Positions 1-5,599 of a stretch of 8,758 nucleotides of DNA are shown here, in pieces; position 1 is the stretch's first letter; each line of letters opens with the position of its first letter. Below the pieces are notes generated by a model that ran no database searches, had not been told where the DNA came from, and was given only the letters and a program-made list of their open reading frames with translations. Position numbers and translations under genes: made by a program. This DNA is from Chloroflexota bacterium (GTDB lineage Bacteria; Chloroflexota; UBA6077; JADZDV01): positions 1 through 8,758 of the forward strand of contig JADZDV010000009.1 of the NCBI GenBank assembly GCA_020850915.1. Direction: 5' to 3'.

Positions 1-140
1 CGCTGCCCTCGGCGATCCAGGACGCCGCCTCCACACAGTTGGAAGTCTGGTACTGGCTGCCGTCGGTGCCACTGTTGTTCTCGATCGCCTGGTGGTGTGA
101 GCGACTGCCACGGAGATCGCTCGTGGATGCGAGGCTCTAG
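1..140 (+). CDS. 3' end of an unidentified membrane protein (partial)
   Basis: The reading frame starting at base 3 is open from the window edge to a TAG at 138-140, giving the last 45 residues of a protein. Almost every codon in this frame ends in G or C, as in the genuine genes of this window; the competing frame starting at base 2 is less convincing. The tail holds a hydrophobic, tryptophan-rich stretch (VWYWLPSVPLLFSIAWW) that looks like a final transmembrane helix, followed by a short basic C-terminus (ERLPRRSLVDARL) that would lie in the cytoplasm. No family can be named from so little sequence. It lies about 110 bp upstream of the kinase, which has its own promoter-like sequence, so the two need not be co-transcribed. 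Confidence 0.5.
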   Translation, partial: LPSAIQDAASTQLEVWYWLPSVPLLFSIAWWCERLPRRSLVDARL

Positions 141-192
141 CAATCCACGGTCCCGCCGGGGAGGAACCGCTGCATTTCCGGTAAACTTGTCG

Positions 193-198
193 TACAAT
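193..198 (+). promoter_or_regulatory. Putative -10 element upstream of the kinase gene
   Basis: TACAAT matches the bacterial -10 consensus TATAAT at five of six positions and stands out in GC-rich DNA, in the only intergenic space before the kinase. No good -35 is seen at the usual distance (TGCATT at 171-176 is weak). Transcription would begin near 205, giving a leader of roughly 45 nt that contains the purine-rich stretch 218-227. Its activity is inferred from position only. Confidence 0.4.
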
Positions 199-234
199 GG
201 TCGGGGAGTGATCGTTCGGGAGGGGAGCGATTCA

Positions 235-252
235 GTGACCCACACGCCATGA
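235..252 (+). other. Possible 5-codon leader ORF coupled to the kinase start
   Basis: GTG ACC CAC ACG CCA TGA reads from 235 and its stop overlaps the kinase ATG as ATGA (249-252). The only Shine-Dalgarno-like sequence in the leader (GGAGGGGAG, 219-227) ends 7 nt before this GTG, which is ideal, but 21 nt before the kinase ATG, which is too far. No other in-frame kinase start lies between. This suggests that ribosomes may load on the mini-ORF and pass to the kinase by stop-start coupling. The sequence shows the geometry; the function is inferred. Confidence 0.3.
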
Positions 253-2162
253 CGCTCAATGCGAGCCAGCTTGGCCCCTACCGTATCGAGACGGAGCTTG
301 GGCATGGTGGCATGGCCACCGTCTATCGCGCCGTTCACGTCCCGCTACGTCGCTTCGTGGCGCTCAAGGTGCTCGACTCCCTCCTGAGTCGGAACGTGGA
401 GTTCCAGCAGCGTTTCGAGCAGGAAGCAACCGTCGCCGCGCGGCTAGAGCACCCGAACATCATCTCGATCTACGATCTGGGCGTGGCGGACGGCTATCAG
501 TACATCGCCATGCGCCTGATCGACGGGCCGACCCTCGAGCAGGTCATCCGCGACGAGGGGCCGCTGCCGGCCTCGCGAGCGCTCGCGATCGTCGCCCAGG
601 TTGCCGACGCGCTCGCCTACGCGCACGACCAGGGCGTCTACCATCGTGACGTCAAGCCCTCCAACATCATCCTCCAGCGAAACGACCATCCGGTCTTGAC
701 GGACTTCGGGATCGCCCGAGCCGTCGAGGGGTTGCGCCTGACGATGTCGCAGAGCGTCGTCGGCACGCCACGCTACATGTCACCGGAGCAGGCCACAGCC
801 CAACCGGTCGACCATCGCTCAGACATCTACTCGCTCGGCGTCGTGCTGTACGAGATGCTCAGCGGTCAGCCGCCATTCAATGCGGGCAGCACGCCGTCGC
901 TGCTGTACATGCACGTCCACGAGTTGCCACCGCCGTTGAGCCGTTCCCGACCGGACCTGTCGGCGGGTGTGCGAGAGCTCGTGGATCGCAGCCTCGCCAA
1001 GTCGCCGGACGATCGCTTCCAGAGCGCCAGCCAGGTGGTGGCAAGCTGCCGGGCGCTGCTGGCCATCTCCGATCTCGACAACTCCAGTCGCACGGTGATG
1101 CTGCCGGCCCAGCCGCGGCCTCCCTCTGAGACGCCGCGACCGTACACGCCACCTTCCGCCGCGCCGTATTCGGCAAATCCGAGCGGATTCGTGCCACCGG
1201 CTGAGCCGCGGACGCACACACCTGCGCCGGCGGCACAGCCACAGACACCGGCCGCTTACAACCGCCCGCCGGCCCCGGAGACGGTCGCCAGCATGCCCGG
1301 AGCGGCGGCGCCCCCCGCTGTCGCGACGCCGCCACCAGGCGGTGTGGCGGCGTCGCCTCCGAAGCCGCGACCCAGGCTGTCAAGGCTGGGCCTGGCTGGT
1401 ATCGGGGCGGGTGTTGTCCTGCTGGCGGCCCTTGCGTTCTTCGCGGTCGATCGTTTGCCCGGCCGCTCCTCGCCGGTGGTGGCCGCGCCCACGCCGCGCG
1501 AGACGGCGCTTCCCACCGCGACCGCCATGGCCGCTGGCGGCCCGATCGTCGCCGCCGCGCAGCCGACACAGCCGGCCGCACTGCCGGTCGCGGCGTCGCC
1601 CGCGACGGTGGGGTCTTCTGGATCCGCGGCCGTGCAGCAGCGGCTCGCCGATGTCAACGCCGCGCTGGGGCGCAAGGACTGGGCGGCGGCGCTGGACCAG
1701 GTCACAATTGGACTCCAGGCGGCGCCGCGCGACCCGGCGCTCCTGAAGGCGGCCGTCCAGGCTCACATCGGCTATGGCGAGCAGCTCTGGTCGCAGGGCA
1801 AGCTGGACGAGGCCATGGTGCACTACCTGGTCGTTCGAGAGCAGCCGCTGCGACCGGCAGCCAGCCCGACCGAGCTGCGCGAGGCCGAGCTGGCGGCTCC
1901 GTACCTCTGGGCGGAGCTGACGTGGAAGCTGGACCAGGTCATCGCGCTAGCCGAGTACGAGAAGGCCTATCGGCTCGACCCGAGCTTCCGCGACGTCAAG
2001 GACAAGGTCTACTCCGCCTACATCACCCTGGCCGGCCAGCAGGCCCAGCAGGGCAACCGCGACACGGCGCTCGGTTATCTCACGAAGGCGCGTGGCGTCG
2101 ATCCGAGCCGACCGGAGGCAGATGCGATGATGCGAACACTGACCCCGGGGCCGAGTCGGTAA
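249..2162 (+). CDS. Transmembrane Ser/Thr protein kinase (PknB type) with TPR-like outer region
   Basis: A 637-residue Hanks-type kinase that would phosphorylate Ser/Thr on cytoplasmic proteins in response to a signal sensed outside the membrane. All key elements are present: glycine loop GHGGMATV (18-25), ATP-binding Lys40, helix-C Glu59, catalytic loop HRDVKPSN (132-139, Asp134), DFG (152-154), an activation loop with Thr165, Ser167, Ser169 and Thr173, and GTPRYMSPEQ (172-181). The kinase is therefore probably active and able to autophosphorylate. The domain ends near 275. A Pro/Ala/Thr-rich linker follows (about 285-376), then one transmembrane helix (about 381-400). The extracytoplasmic part continues with a second low-complexity spacer and an alpha-helical TPR-like region (about 462-630) instead of the PASTA repeats of classical PknB. 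Start: the ATG at 249 is the only in-frame candidate, but it has a poorly placed ribosome binding site (see the leader ORF). The cupin gene follows after 13 bp, probably in the same operon. Confidence 0.93.
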   Translation: MTLNASQLGPYRIETELGHGGMATVYRAVHVPLRRFVALKVLDSLLSRNVEFQQRFEQEATVAARLEHPNIISIYDLGVADGYQYIAMRLIDGPTLEQVIRDEGPLPASRALAIVAQVADALAYAHDQGVYHRDVKPSNIILQRNDHPVLTDFGIARAVEGLRLTMSQSVVGTPRYMSPEQATAQPVDHRSDIYSLGVVLYEMLSGQPPFNAGSTPSLLYMHVHELPPPLSRSRPDLSAGVRELVDRSLAKSPDDRFQSASQVVASCRALLAISDLDNSSRTVMLPAQPRPPSETPRPYTPPSAAPYSANPSGFVPPAEPRTHTPAPAAQPQTPAAYNRPPAPETVASMPGAAAPPAVATPPPGGVAASPPKPRPRLSRLGLAGIGAGVVLLAALAFFAVDRLPGRSSPVVAAPTPRETALPTATAMAAGGPIVAAAQPTQPAALPVAASPATVGSSGSAAVQQRLADVNAALGRKDWAAALDQVTIGLQAAPRDPALLKAAVQAHIGYGEQLWSQGKLDEAMVHYLVVREQPLRPAASPTELREAELAAPYLWAELTWKLDQVIALAEYEKAYRLDPSFRDVKDKVYSAYITLAGQQAQQGNRDTALGYLTKARGVDPSRPEADAMMRTLTPGPSR

Positions 2163-2175
2163 GGGATGGACCGCC

Positions 2176-2901
2176 ATGGTTGAGCAACCAATCGTTCGTG
2201 TCGGCGTGCTGGCGCTGCTGCTCGCCCTCTCTCTCTGGCTCGCGGTCGGCTTACCGTCAGCGGTTGCCCAGACGGCCCCGCCGCCGATCTCCTCCACTCT
2301 CGTCGCCACCCAGGAGATGTCGGCCGTGCCGGACGGCCGGCGCTGGGTGATCCGCGGCGAGCATCCACTCAACACCCAGCACGCGCACGCGGGCGGCTTC
2401 GTCTACGTGATGAAGGGCTCGATGACGCTGCAGATGGAGGGCGGCTCGTACACGCTCCAGGAAAGCCAGGGCATGTGGGTGCCGGAAGGCATACCCCACA
2501 CCCACCAGGCCGCCGGCGACACGCTGCTCTGGACGTTCACCCTGGAGTCCGCTGGCGAGCTGGCCGCGACGCCGGCCGTTTTTTCGTCCAAAGAGCTGAC
2601 CGGCTACTCCGCCGGGCCTCACCTCGCACGGTTGGTGGCTGACCAGTACCAGGCCGGCGCGACGACGCCGCCCCATCGCCATTACGGTCCCGAGGCGGTG
2701 TTCGTCCGGGAAGGGGAGTACCAGCTCAACTATGGCGGCGCGCCGCGGTCGTACCCGGCGAACAACGGTTACACCGTCGAGCCGCTGGTGCCCCACCAGC
2801 TCAAGAACGCGGCCCAGACGATCTCGAAGCTGTTCAACCTGTCGCTCGTGCCGCGTGGGCGCCAGGCGGGCGAGACGCTCCAGCCTGACGCGCTCCGTTA
2901 G
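2176..2901 (+). CDS. Secreted two-domain cupin (bicupin) protein
   Basis: A 241-residue exported protein. It has a signal peptide with a long hydrophobic core (about 9-26) and an Ala-Val-Ala cleavage site near residue 31, with no lipobox. Two cupin beta-barrels follow. Barrel 1 has the metal ligands His69 and His71 in QHAHAGGFVYVMKG and His108 in VPEGIPHTH, but the usual Glu is Phe75. Barrel 2 keeps the full set, His167, His169, Glu173 and His206, so it most likely binds a divalent metal. Known bicupins include oxalate decarboxylases, quercetinase-like dioxygenases and pirins, but they are too varied for a substrate to be named here; a non-catalytic binding or sensing role is equally possible. 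The ATG at 2176 has GGGA 9 nt upstream, 13 bp after the kinase stop, so co-transcription is likely. The gene ends 12 bp before the end of the opposing C39-like gene. Confidence 0.85.
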   Translation: MVEQPIVRVGVLALLLALSLWLAVGLPSAVAQTAPPPISSTLVATQEMSAVPDGRRWVIRGEHPLNTQHAHAGGFVYVMKGSMTLQMEGGSYTLQESQGMWVPEGIPHTHQAAGDTLLWTFTLESAGELAATPAVFSSKELTGYSAGPHLARLVADQYQAGATTPPHRHYGPEAVFVREGEYQLNYGGAPRSYPANNGYTVEPLVPHQLKNAAQTISKLFNLSLVPRGRQAGETLQPDALR

Positions 2902-2913
2902 ACCGAGACGGGA

Positions 2914-3627
2914 TCAGTTGGGCGGCTGTGTCAGGAGAGGTGGCATCGGCAGCGCAGGACCCCCGAAGGCGGCCGCCTGACCGGGGGCGAGACTGGCCTG
3001 CATCGCTCTCTGAAGCTGGTCGGCCGCGACCCAGCGACCGGCGCCGGTCTCCGGTGTCTGCTGGAGCGAGTCGTTGTAGTAGAAGCCGTCGGCGTTGAGG
3101 CCGGTCAGCAGAATGTAGTGGCCCCAGCGCAGGCCGACGCCCTCGTAACCGGGCAGCAGGTACAGTCGCACCAGCACGATCACTGGCCGCCCCAGGCGAA
3201 GCTGAGCGCGCAGGTCGTCGTTGGACCAGTTGTGGAAGGCGCCGCTCCGGTCGTAGAGACTGAACCCATGAACGCCGAAGTCCTCCGCCGCGCTCAGGAG
3301 ATGCTGGAGTGCCGTGCCAGTGCGCATGCCCCAGGTGCCCTGGTAGGTGTGGCTGCGATAGCGCAGGTCGTCGGTTGCCTGGCCGCTCATGCTGAACCCG
3401 TCGAGCACCATGCCCAGCGCGGCCGGCCCGCAATTCGAGATCTGCCAGGGCCCGCCGTCCTTCTGAGTTCGGAAGGGGAACAGCATCCGGAACGCCGGAG
3501 CCTGGATCTCCAGAGCTTCCGCCGGTCGGAATCGATTGCGCTCGCCAGTCCAGGATCCGCTCGCCGACGCGGTTGTCGGTAGGAGCTGGAGGCTCAGGGC
3601 AAGCAGGACCGCAAGCAGCCGGCACAT
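2914..3627 (-). CDS. Secreted C39-like (papain-fold) cysteine peptidase family protein
   Basis: About 237 residues, exported by an N-terminal signal peptide (MCRLLAVLLALSLQLLPTTASA). The mature part resembles peptidase_C39_2-type proteins. A nucleophile motif SNCGPAALGMVLDGF places Cys66 at a helix start, with Gln62 as a possible oxyanion-hole residue. The motif RWGHYILLTGLNADGFYYNDS supplies His170 and Asp186 in the expected order. C39 domains proper cleave double-glycine leaders and are fused to ABC exporters. This one stands alone, without transporter or substrate gene, so an envelope hydrolase or an inactive binding module is more likely than bacteriocin processing. Start: ATG 3627 is preferred because GGGGGAG lies just upstream and a -10-like TATACT at 3652-3657 leaves an 18-nt leader. 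The in-frame ATG at 3639 (241 residues) has no ribosome binding site and would leave only about 6 nt of leader. The spacing to 3627 is short, so this choice is moderate. Confidence 0.8.
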   Translation of the reverse strand: MCRLLAVLLALSLQLLPTTASASGSWTGERNRFRPAEALEIQAPAFRMLFPFRTQKDGGPWQISNCGPAALGMVLDGFSMSGQATDDLRYRSHTYQGTWGMRTGTALQHLLSAAEDFGVHGFSLYDRSGAFHNWSNDDLRAQLRLGRPVIVLVRLYLLPGYEGVGLRWGHYILLTGLNADGFYYNDSLQQTPETGAGRWVAADQLQRAMQASLAPGQAAAFGGPALPMPPLLTQPPN

Positions 3628-3637
3628 CAGCTCCCCC

Positions 3638-3690
3638 ATGGTGCGATGGCGAGTATAGCGCCGTTCGCAACGGGGGAGTATGGTGCGATG
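3638..3690. repeat. 11-bp direct repeats flanking the C39-like promoter
   Basis: ATGGTGCGATG occurs at 3638-3648 and again at 3680-3690, start to start 42 bp (four DNA turns), with the -10 element between them. A 7-bp inverted repeat overlies the same segment: CTCCCCC at 3631-3637 and GGGGGAG at 3672-3678. Such an arrangement could be a pair of operator sites for a looping or tandem-binding regulator. The repeat is seen directly; the function is inferred. Confidence 0.35.
3652..3657 (-). promoter_or_regulatory. Putative -10 element of the C39-like gene
   Basis: On the minus strand this reads TATACT, five of six matches to the -10 consensus, about 24 bp upstream of the chosen start. No convincing -35 is visible 16-18 bp further up, so an activator may be needed. 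The element sits between two copies of ATGGTGCGATG (3638-3648 and 3680-3690). Confidence 0.4.
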
Positions 3691-4008
3691 AGTTTCCCGG
3701 GACGGCTTACGTTACGTCAGCGTGACATCACTCGCGCGAAACTCTCCCGCCGCGTGTGTATCAGCATATGGATGTGCCGCGCGGTCTGCTAGACCAGCTT
3801 CTGGAAGGAGGTACGTGCGGCTGCCTTGCCGTTGGATCGATCGTCGTCCCTCTCTGAGCACCGGCTGTCGGCTGGCCGTGGCACAGGCTCTGCGCGAGCC
3901 AGCGCGCAGCGCTGTTGCCAGAAGGGTAGGCCAGGTGTAGCGCGATCCCTGGACCGGTGCGCAGTGTGGGGCGCCGGTCGTGGATCCCGCGACATGGGTC
4001 AACCATAG

Positions 4009-4034
4009 AGGCCAGACGGTCTGCTGTCTGGCCT
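4009..4034. other. Perfect 9-bp stem-loop (possible terminator or RNA element)
   Basis: AGGCCAGAC (4009-4017) and GTCTGGCCT (4026-4034) are exact inverted repeats around an 8-nt loop. Neither strand has a T-run after it, so it is not a textbook intrinsic terminator. No gene ends nearby on either strand. It could be the structured end of a small RNA or a protein-binding palindrome. Confidence 0.35.
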
Positions 4035-4192
4035 GCACCGCGGCAATGACGCCCGGTGCTGGTCAGGCGTGAGGGGGCCAGTCGACCGGTTCGGCGCAGG
4101 CTGGCGACGCGCAAGGCGCTCTATCAGGCCCCTGGTTGCCGGAGAGCAGCTCGCTGCCGAACTGGGTCCAGAAGAAAGGCAGGGCCGCGACC

Positions 4193-4495
4193 ATGATGAC
4201 CATCGTGACACACGTCGTGCTGAAGCCTGGCACTGAGCCGGAGTGGGATGTCGCCATGCGCGCGCGGTTCGACGCCGCGAAGGGCCGTGACGGCTGGGTC
4301 TCCGGCCAGATTCTGATGCCGCTGAATGCCCTGAACAAGCGCGTCATCGTCGGAACGTGGAGAACTCGCGCCGACTGGGAGGCCTGGCACGGCGACGAGG
4401 CATTCGCCGAGACGAGAGAGCGGCTCAAGGGCCTGGAGACGGAGACGAGCGAGCAGTGGTGGCACGAAGTGCTGCTCGACGCGCGGGCGGAGTGA
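4193..4495 (+). CDS. ABM-like small ferredoxin-fold protein (antibiotic biosynthesis monooxygenase superfamily)
   Basis: A 100-residue cytoplasmic protein with the pattern of the dimeric alpha-beta barrel (ABM) superfamily: a first strand MTIVTHVVLKPG, a helix EWDVAMRARFDAAKGRDGW, strands VSGQILMPLN and KRVIVGTW, then RADWEAWHGDEAFAETRERL, where the Trp, His and Phe are typical ABM positions, and a short C-terminal tail. Family members include cofactor-free monooxygenases of quinols, heme-degrading enzymes and small stress proteins; no substrate can be deduced. Start: tandem ATGs at 4193 and 4196. AGGG at 4181-4184 lies 8 nt before the first, so 4193 is chosen. A TTG at 4136 would add 19 residues that do not match the fold. 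The gene stands alone, preceded by the gene-poor region and followed by a hairpin. Confidence 0.72.
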   Translation: MMTIVTHVVLKPGTEPEWDVAMRARFDAAKGRDGWVSGQILMPLNALNKRVIVGTWRTRADWEAWHGDEAFAETRERLKGLETETSEQWWHEVLLDARAE

Positions 4496-4508
4496 GCTCC
4501 GGCTCGCC

Positions 4509-4526
4509 GGGGCTTGATCAGGCCCC
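4509..4526 (+). terminator. Candidate intrinsic terminator after the ABM-like gene
   Basis: GGGGCTTGATCAGGCCCC forms a 7-bp stem (one G-U pair) with a GATC tetraloop, starting 14 nt after the ABM stop. The following bases (TATACTG) are only weakly T-rich, so termination efficiency is uncertain. The stem is nearly symmetric and could also be a binding site. Confidence 0.35.
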
Positions 4527-4532
4527 TATACT
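4527..4532 (+). promoter_or_regulatory. Possible -10 element for the VOC gene
   Basis: TATACT matches the -10 consensus at five of six positions, about 110 bp before the VOC start. There is no matching -35 at the standard distance, and it abuts the hairpin at 4509-4526, so it may simply be the AT-rich tail of a terminator. Confidence 0.25.
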
Positions 4533-4641
4533 GCGTGTACCGCCGCGGGAGGTCGGCTGCTAGCGTGAGCGATGAGCACGCCCCGCGAACTCGGCCGAGC
4601 CCGCGCGGGAGTGCCACCTGTCGAGCGGAGCGCGCGCGGAG

Positions 4642-5022
4642 ATGCCTGACGACGACGAACCCAGTCTGACGATTGACAGCATCAGCGCCGTGACGCTGGC
4701 CACCCACGACATGGCGCGCGCCTTTCGCTTCTACTACGCGCTCGGGTTCCCGGTGAACTACGGCTGGGAGCAAGCGGAGTTCTCGAGCTTCCGCGTTGGA
4801 AGGGGCTATCTCAACCTGATTCTCCAGCCAGCCGATCGCCGCTGGTCCTGGTGGGGACGGGTGATCTTCTACGTCTCCGACGTGGACGCCCTGTACAGAC
4901 GGGCGCTCGGGGCCGGCCTGGCGCCGGCTGCTCCACCTCGTGACGCCGAGTGGGGCGAGCGGTACTTCCACCTCACCGACCCGGACGGGCATGAGCTCAG
5001 CTTCGCGCGACCGCTCCGTTAG
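4642..5022 (+). CDS. VOC / glyoxalase-bleomycin resistance fold protein
   Basis: A 126-residue protein with the paired beta-alpha-beta-beta-beta layout of the vicinal oxygen chelate superfamily. The first half runs from ISAVTLATHDMARAFRFYYALGF to YLNLIL. The second half has VIFYVSDVDALYRRALGAG and ends in the hallmark FHLTDPDGHELSFARP. Metal-binding members usually have a His or Gln in the first strand, a His or Gln in the third module, and a Glu in the last. Here Glu118 is kept, but the other places carry Thr18 and Arg73. It may therefore be a ligand-binding (bleomycin-resistance-like) protein rather than a metal-dependent lyase or dioxygenase. Start: ATG 4642; CGGAG at 4626-4630 is a modest ribosome binding site, and a second GGAG directly touches the ATG. 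Its stop codon overlaps that of the opposing osmC gene. Confidence 0.8.
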   Translation: MPDDDEPSLTIDSISAVTLATHDMARAFRFYYALGFPVNYGWEQAEFSSFRVGRGYLNLILQPADRRWSWWGRVIFYVSDVDALYRRALGAGLAPAAPPRDAEWGERYFHLTDPDGHELSFARPLR

Positions 5023-5537
5023 CGCCTGGCCTCCCCATCCGTCTCCCAGGAGACGTCGATGGGCGGTGGCGTGGTGAGTGTCTGCATCACCACGCAGTAC
5101 TGCTCCGTCTTCTCGCGCAGGGCCGCCAACTGCTCCGGGCTTGCATCGGGCGCGTCAATGGTGAAGCGGGTCCGAATGGACTCGAAGCCGACTGGCACGT
5201 CCTTCGCGATGCCGAGCGTGCCACGCAGGTCGAGGTCACCTTCTACGCTCACCTCGATCCGCTCCGTCGGCACGCCCATCGCCGCGGCTACCATCTGGCA
5301 GGTGATCTGGGCGCAGGCGGCCAGAGCCCCGAGCAGCAGGTCGCCGGAGCAGGCGCCCGTCCCCGCGCCGCCAACGCCGCGGTGCGCCTGCGCCTCGTAC
5401 ACCGCGCGACCCAGGTCGATCGAGCAGGCGATCGGCGCGCCGCCGCTGTCGCCATGGGCGGCAAGCGTGATCCGGGAGCTGCCGGGATCGGCTCGGTAGC
5501 GATCCTTCAGCGGCCTCTGCACCTGTCGAAGATCCAA
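5019..5537 (-). CDS. OsmC-family peroxiredoxin-like protein
   Basis: A 172-residue OsmC/YhfA-type protein, a family that reduces organic hydroperoxides through two cysteines in an intertwined cytoplasmic dimer. The canonical pair is present: Cys75 in LLLGALAACAQIT on the central helix, and Cys148 in EKTEQYCVVMQTL. The motif CSGDLLLGALAAC replaces the usual proline-containing lead-in, so Cys63 and Cys80 are additional thiols close to the active site. Start: a TTG at 5535-5537, preceded by AGAGGAG (5544-5550) with a 6-nt spacer, is far better supported than any ATG. The gene converges on the VOC gene with a 4-bp overlap of stop codons (5019-5022) and diverges from the cyclase across 177 bp. A palindrome at 5611-5627 in that space may regulate it. 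Osmotic, peroxide or general stress induction would be usual for the family but is not shown here. Confidence 0.88.
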   Translation of the reverse strand: MDLRQVQRPLKDRYRADPGSSRITLAAHGDSGGAPIACSIDLGRAVYEAQAHRGVGGAGTGACSGDLLLGALAACAQITCQMVAAAMGVPTERIEVSVEGDLDLRGTLGIAKDVPVGFESIRTRFTIDAPDASPEQLAALREKTEQYCVVMQTLTTPPPIDVSWETDGEARR

Positions 5538-5543
5538 CGTACG

Positions 5544-5550
5544 CTCCTCT
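5544..5550 (-). promoter_or_regulatory. Shine-Dalgarno that fixes the TTG start of osmC
   Basis: On the minus strand this reads AGAGGAG, 6 nt before the TTG at 5537. It is one of the best ribosome binding sites in the window and decides the unusual start codon. Confidence 0.65.
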
Positions 5551-5599
5551 GGGCCTGGGGCGCGGGCCGTCGCAGGTTATGGGTGCCTGCCCGAGATTC

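Larger units (their letters stand above)
3628..4192. other. Gene-poor intergenic region with several stem-loops
   Basis: About 565 bp without a convincing protein gene. Open frames on both strands are short, lack well-placed ribosome binding sites, have weaker third-position GC than the real genes and resemble no family I know. What can be seen is the C39-like promoter at its left end; GTCAGCGTGAC (3716-3726); a small hairpin GGTCT-GCT-AGACC (3783-3795); a full-consensus AAGGAGGT (3805-3812) with no good start after it; a hairpin ACCGGTGC/GCGCCGGT (3953-3978, one G-U pair); and a perfect 9-bp hairpin (4009-4034). It may contain a small RNA or a small-protein gene, or be the decayed remains of a gene. 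Confidence 0.5.

Noticed and set aside
1..100. Alternative end of the first partial gene in the frame starting at base 2 (stop at 98-100)
   Set aside because: Its third-position GC and composition are weaker than those of the frame ending at 140.
877..1581. Open frames antisense to the kinase linker and transmembrane region
   Set aside because: The Pro/Ala-rich linker gives low-complexity Arg/Gly/Ala products in other frames. No start signal or recognisable domain.
3712..4038. Minus-strand frame of 108 codons in the gene-poor region
   Set aside because: No ribosome binding site, unremarkable composition, no recognisable motif; two other frames overlap the same bases equally well.
4123..4527. 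ATCAGGCCCCT at 4123-4133 and 4517-4527, before the ABM and VOC genes
   Set aside because: An 11-bp repeat at this distance is expected several times by chance in a window of this length, and the second copy is explained by the hairpin.
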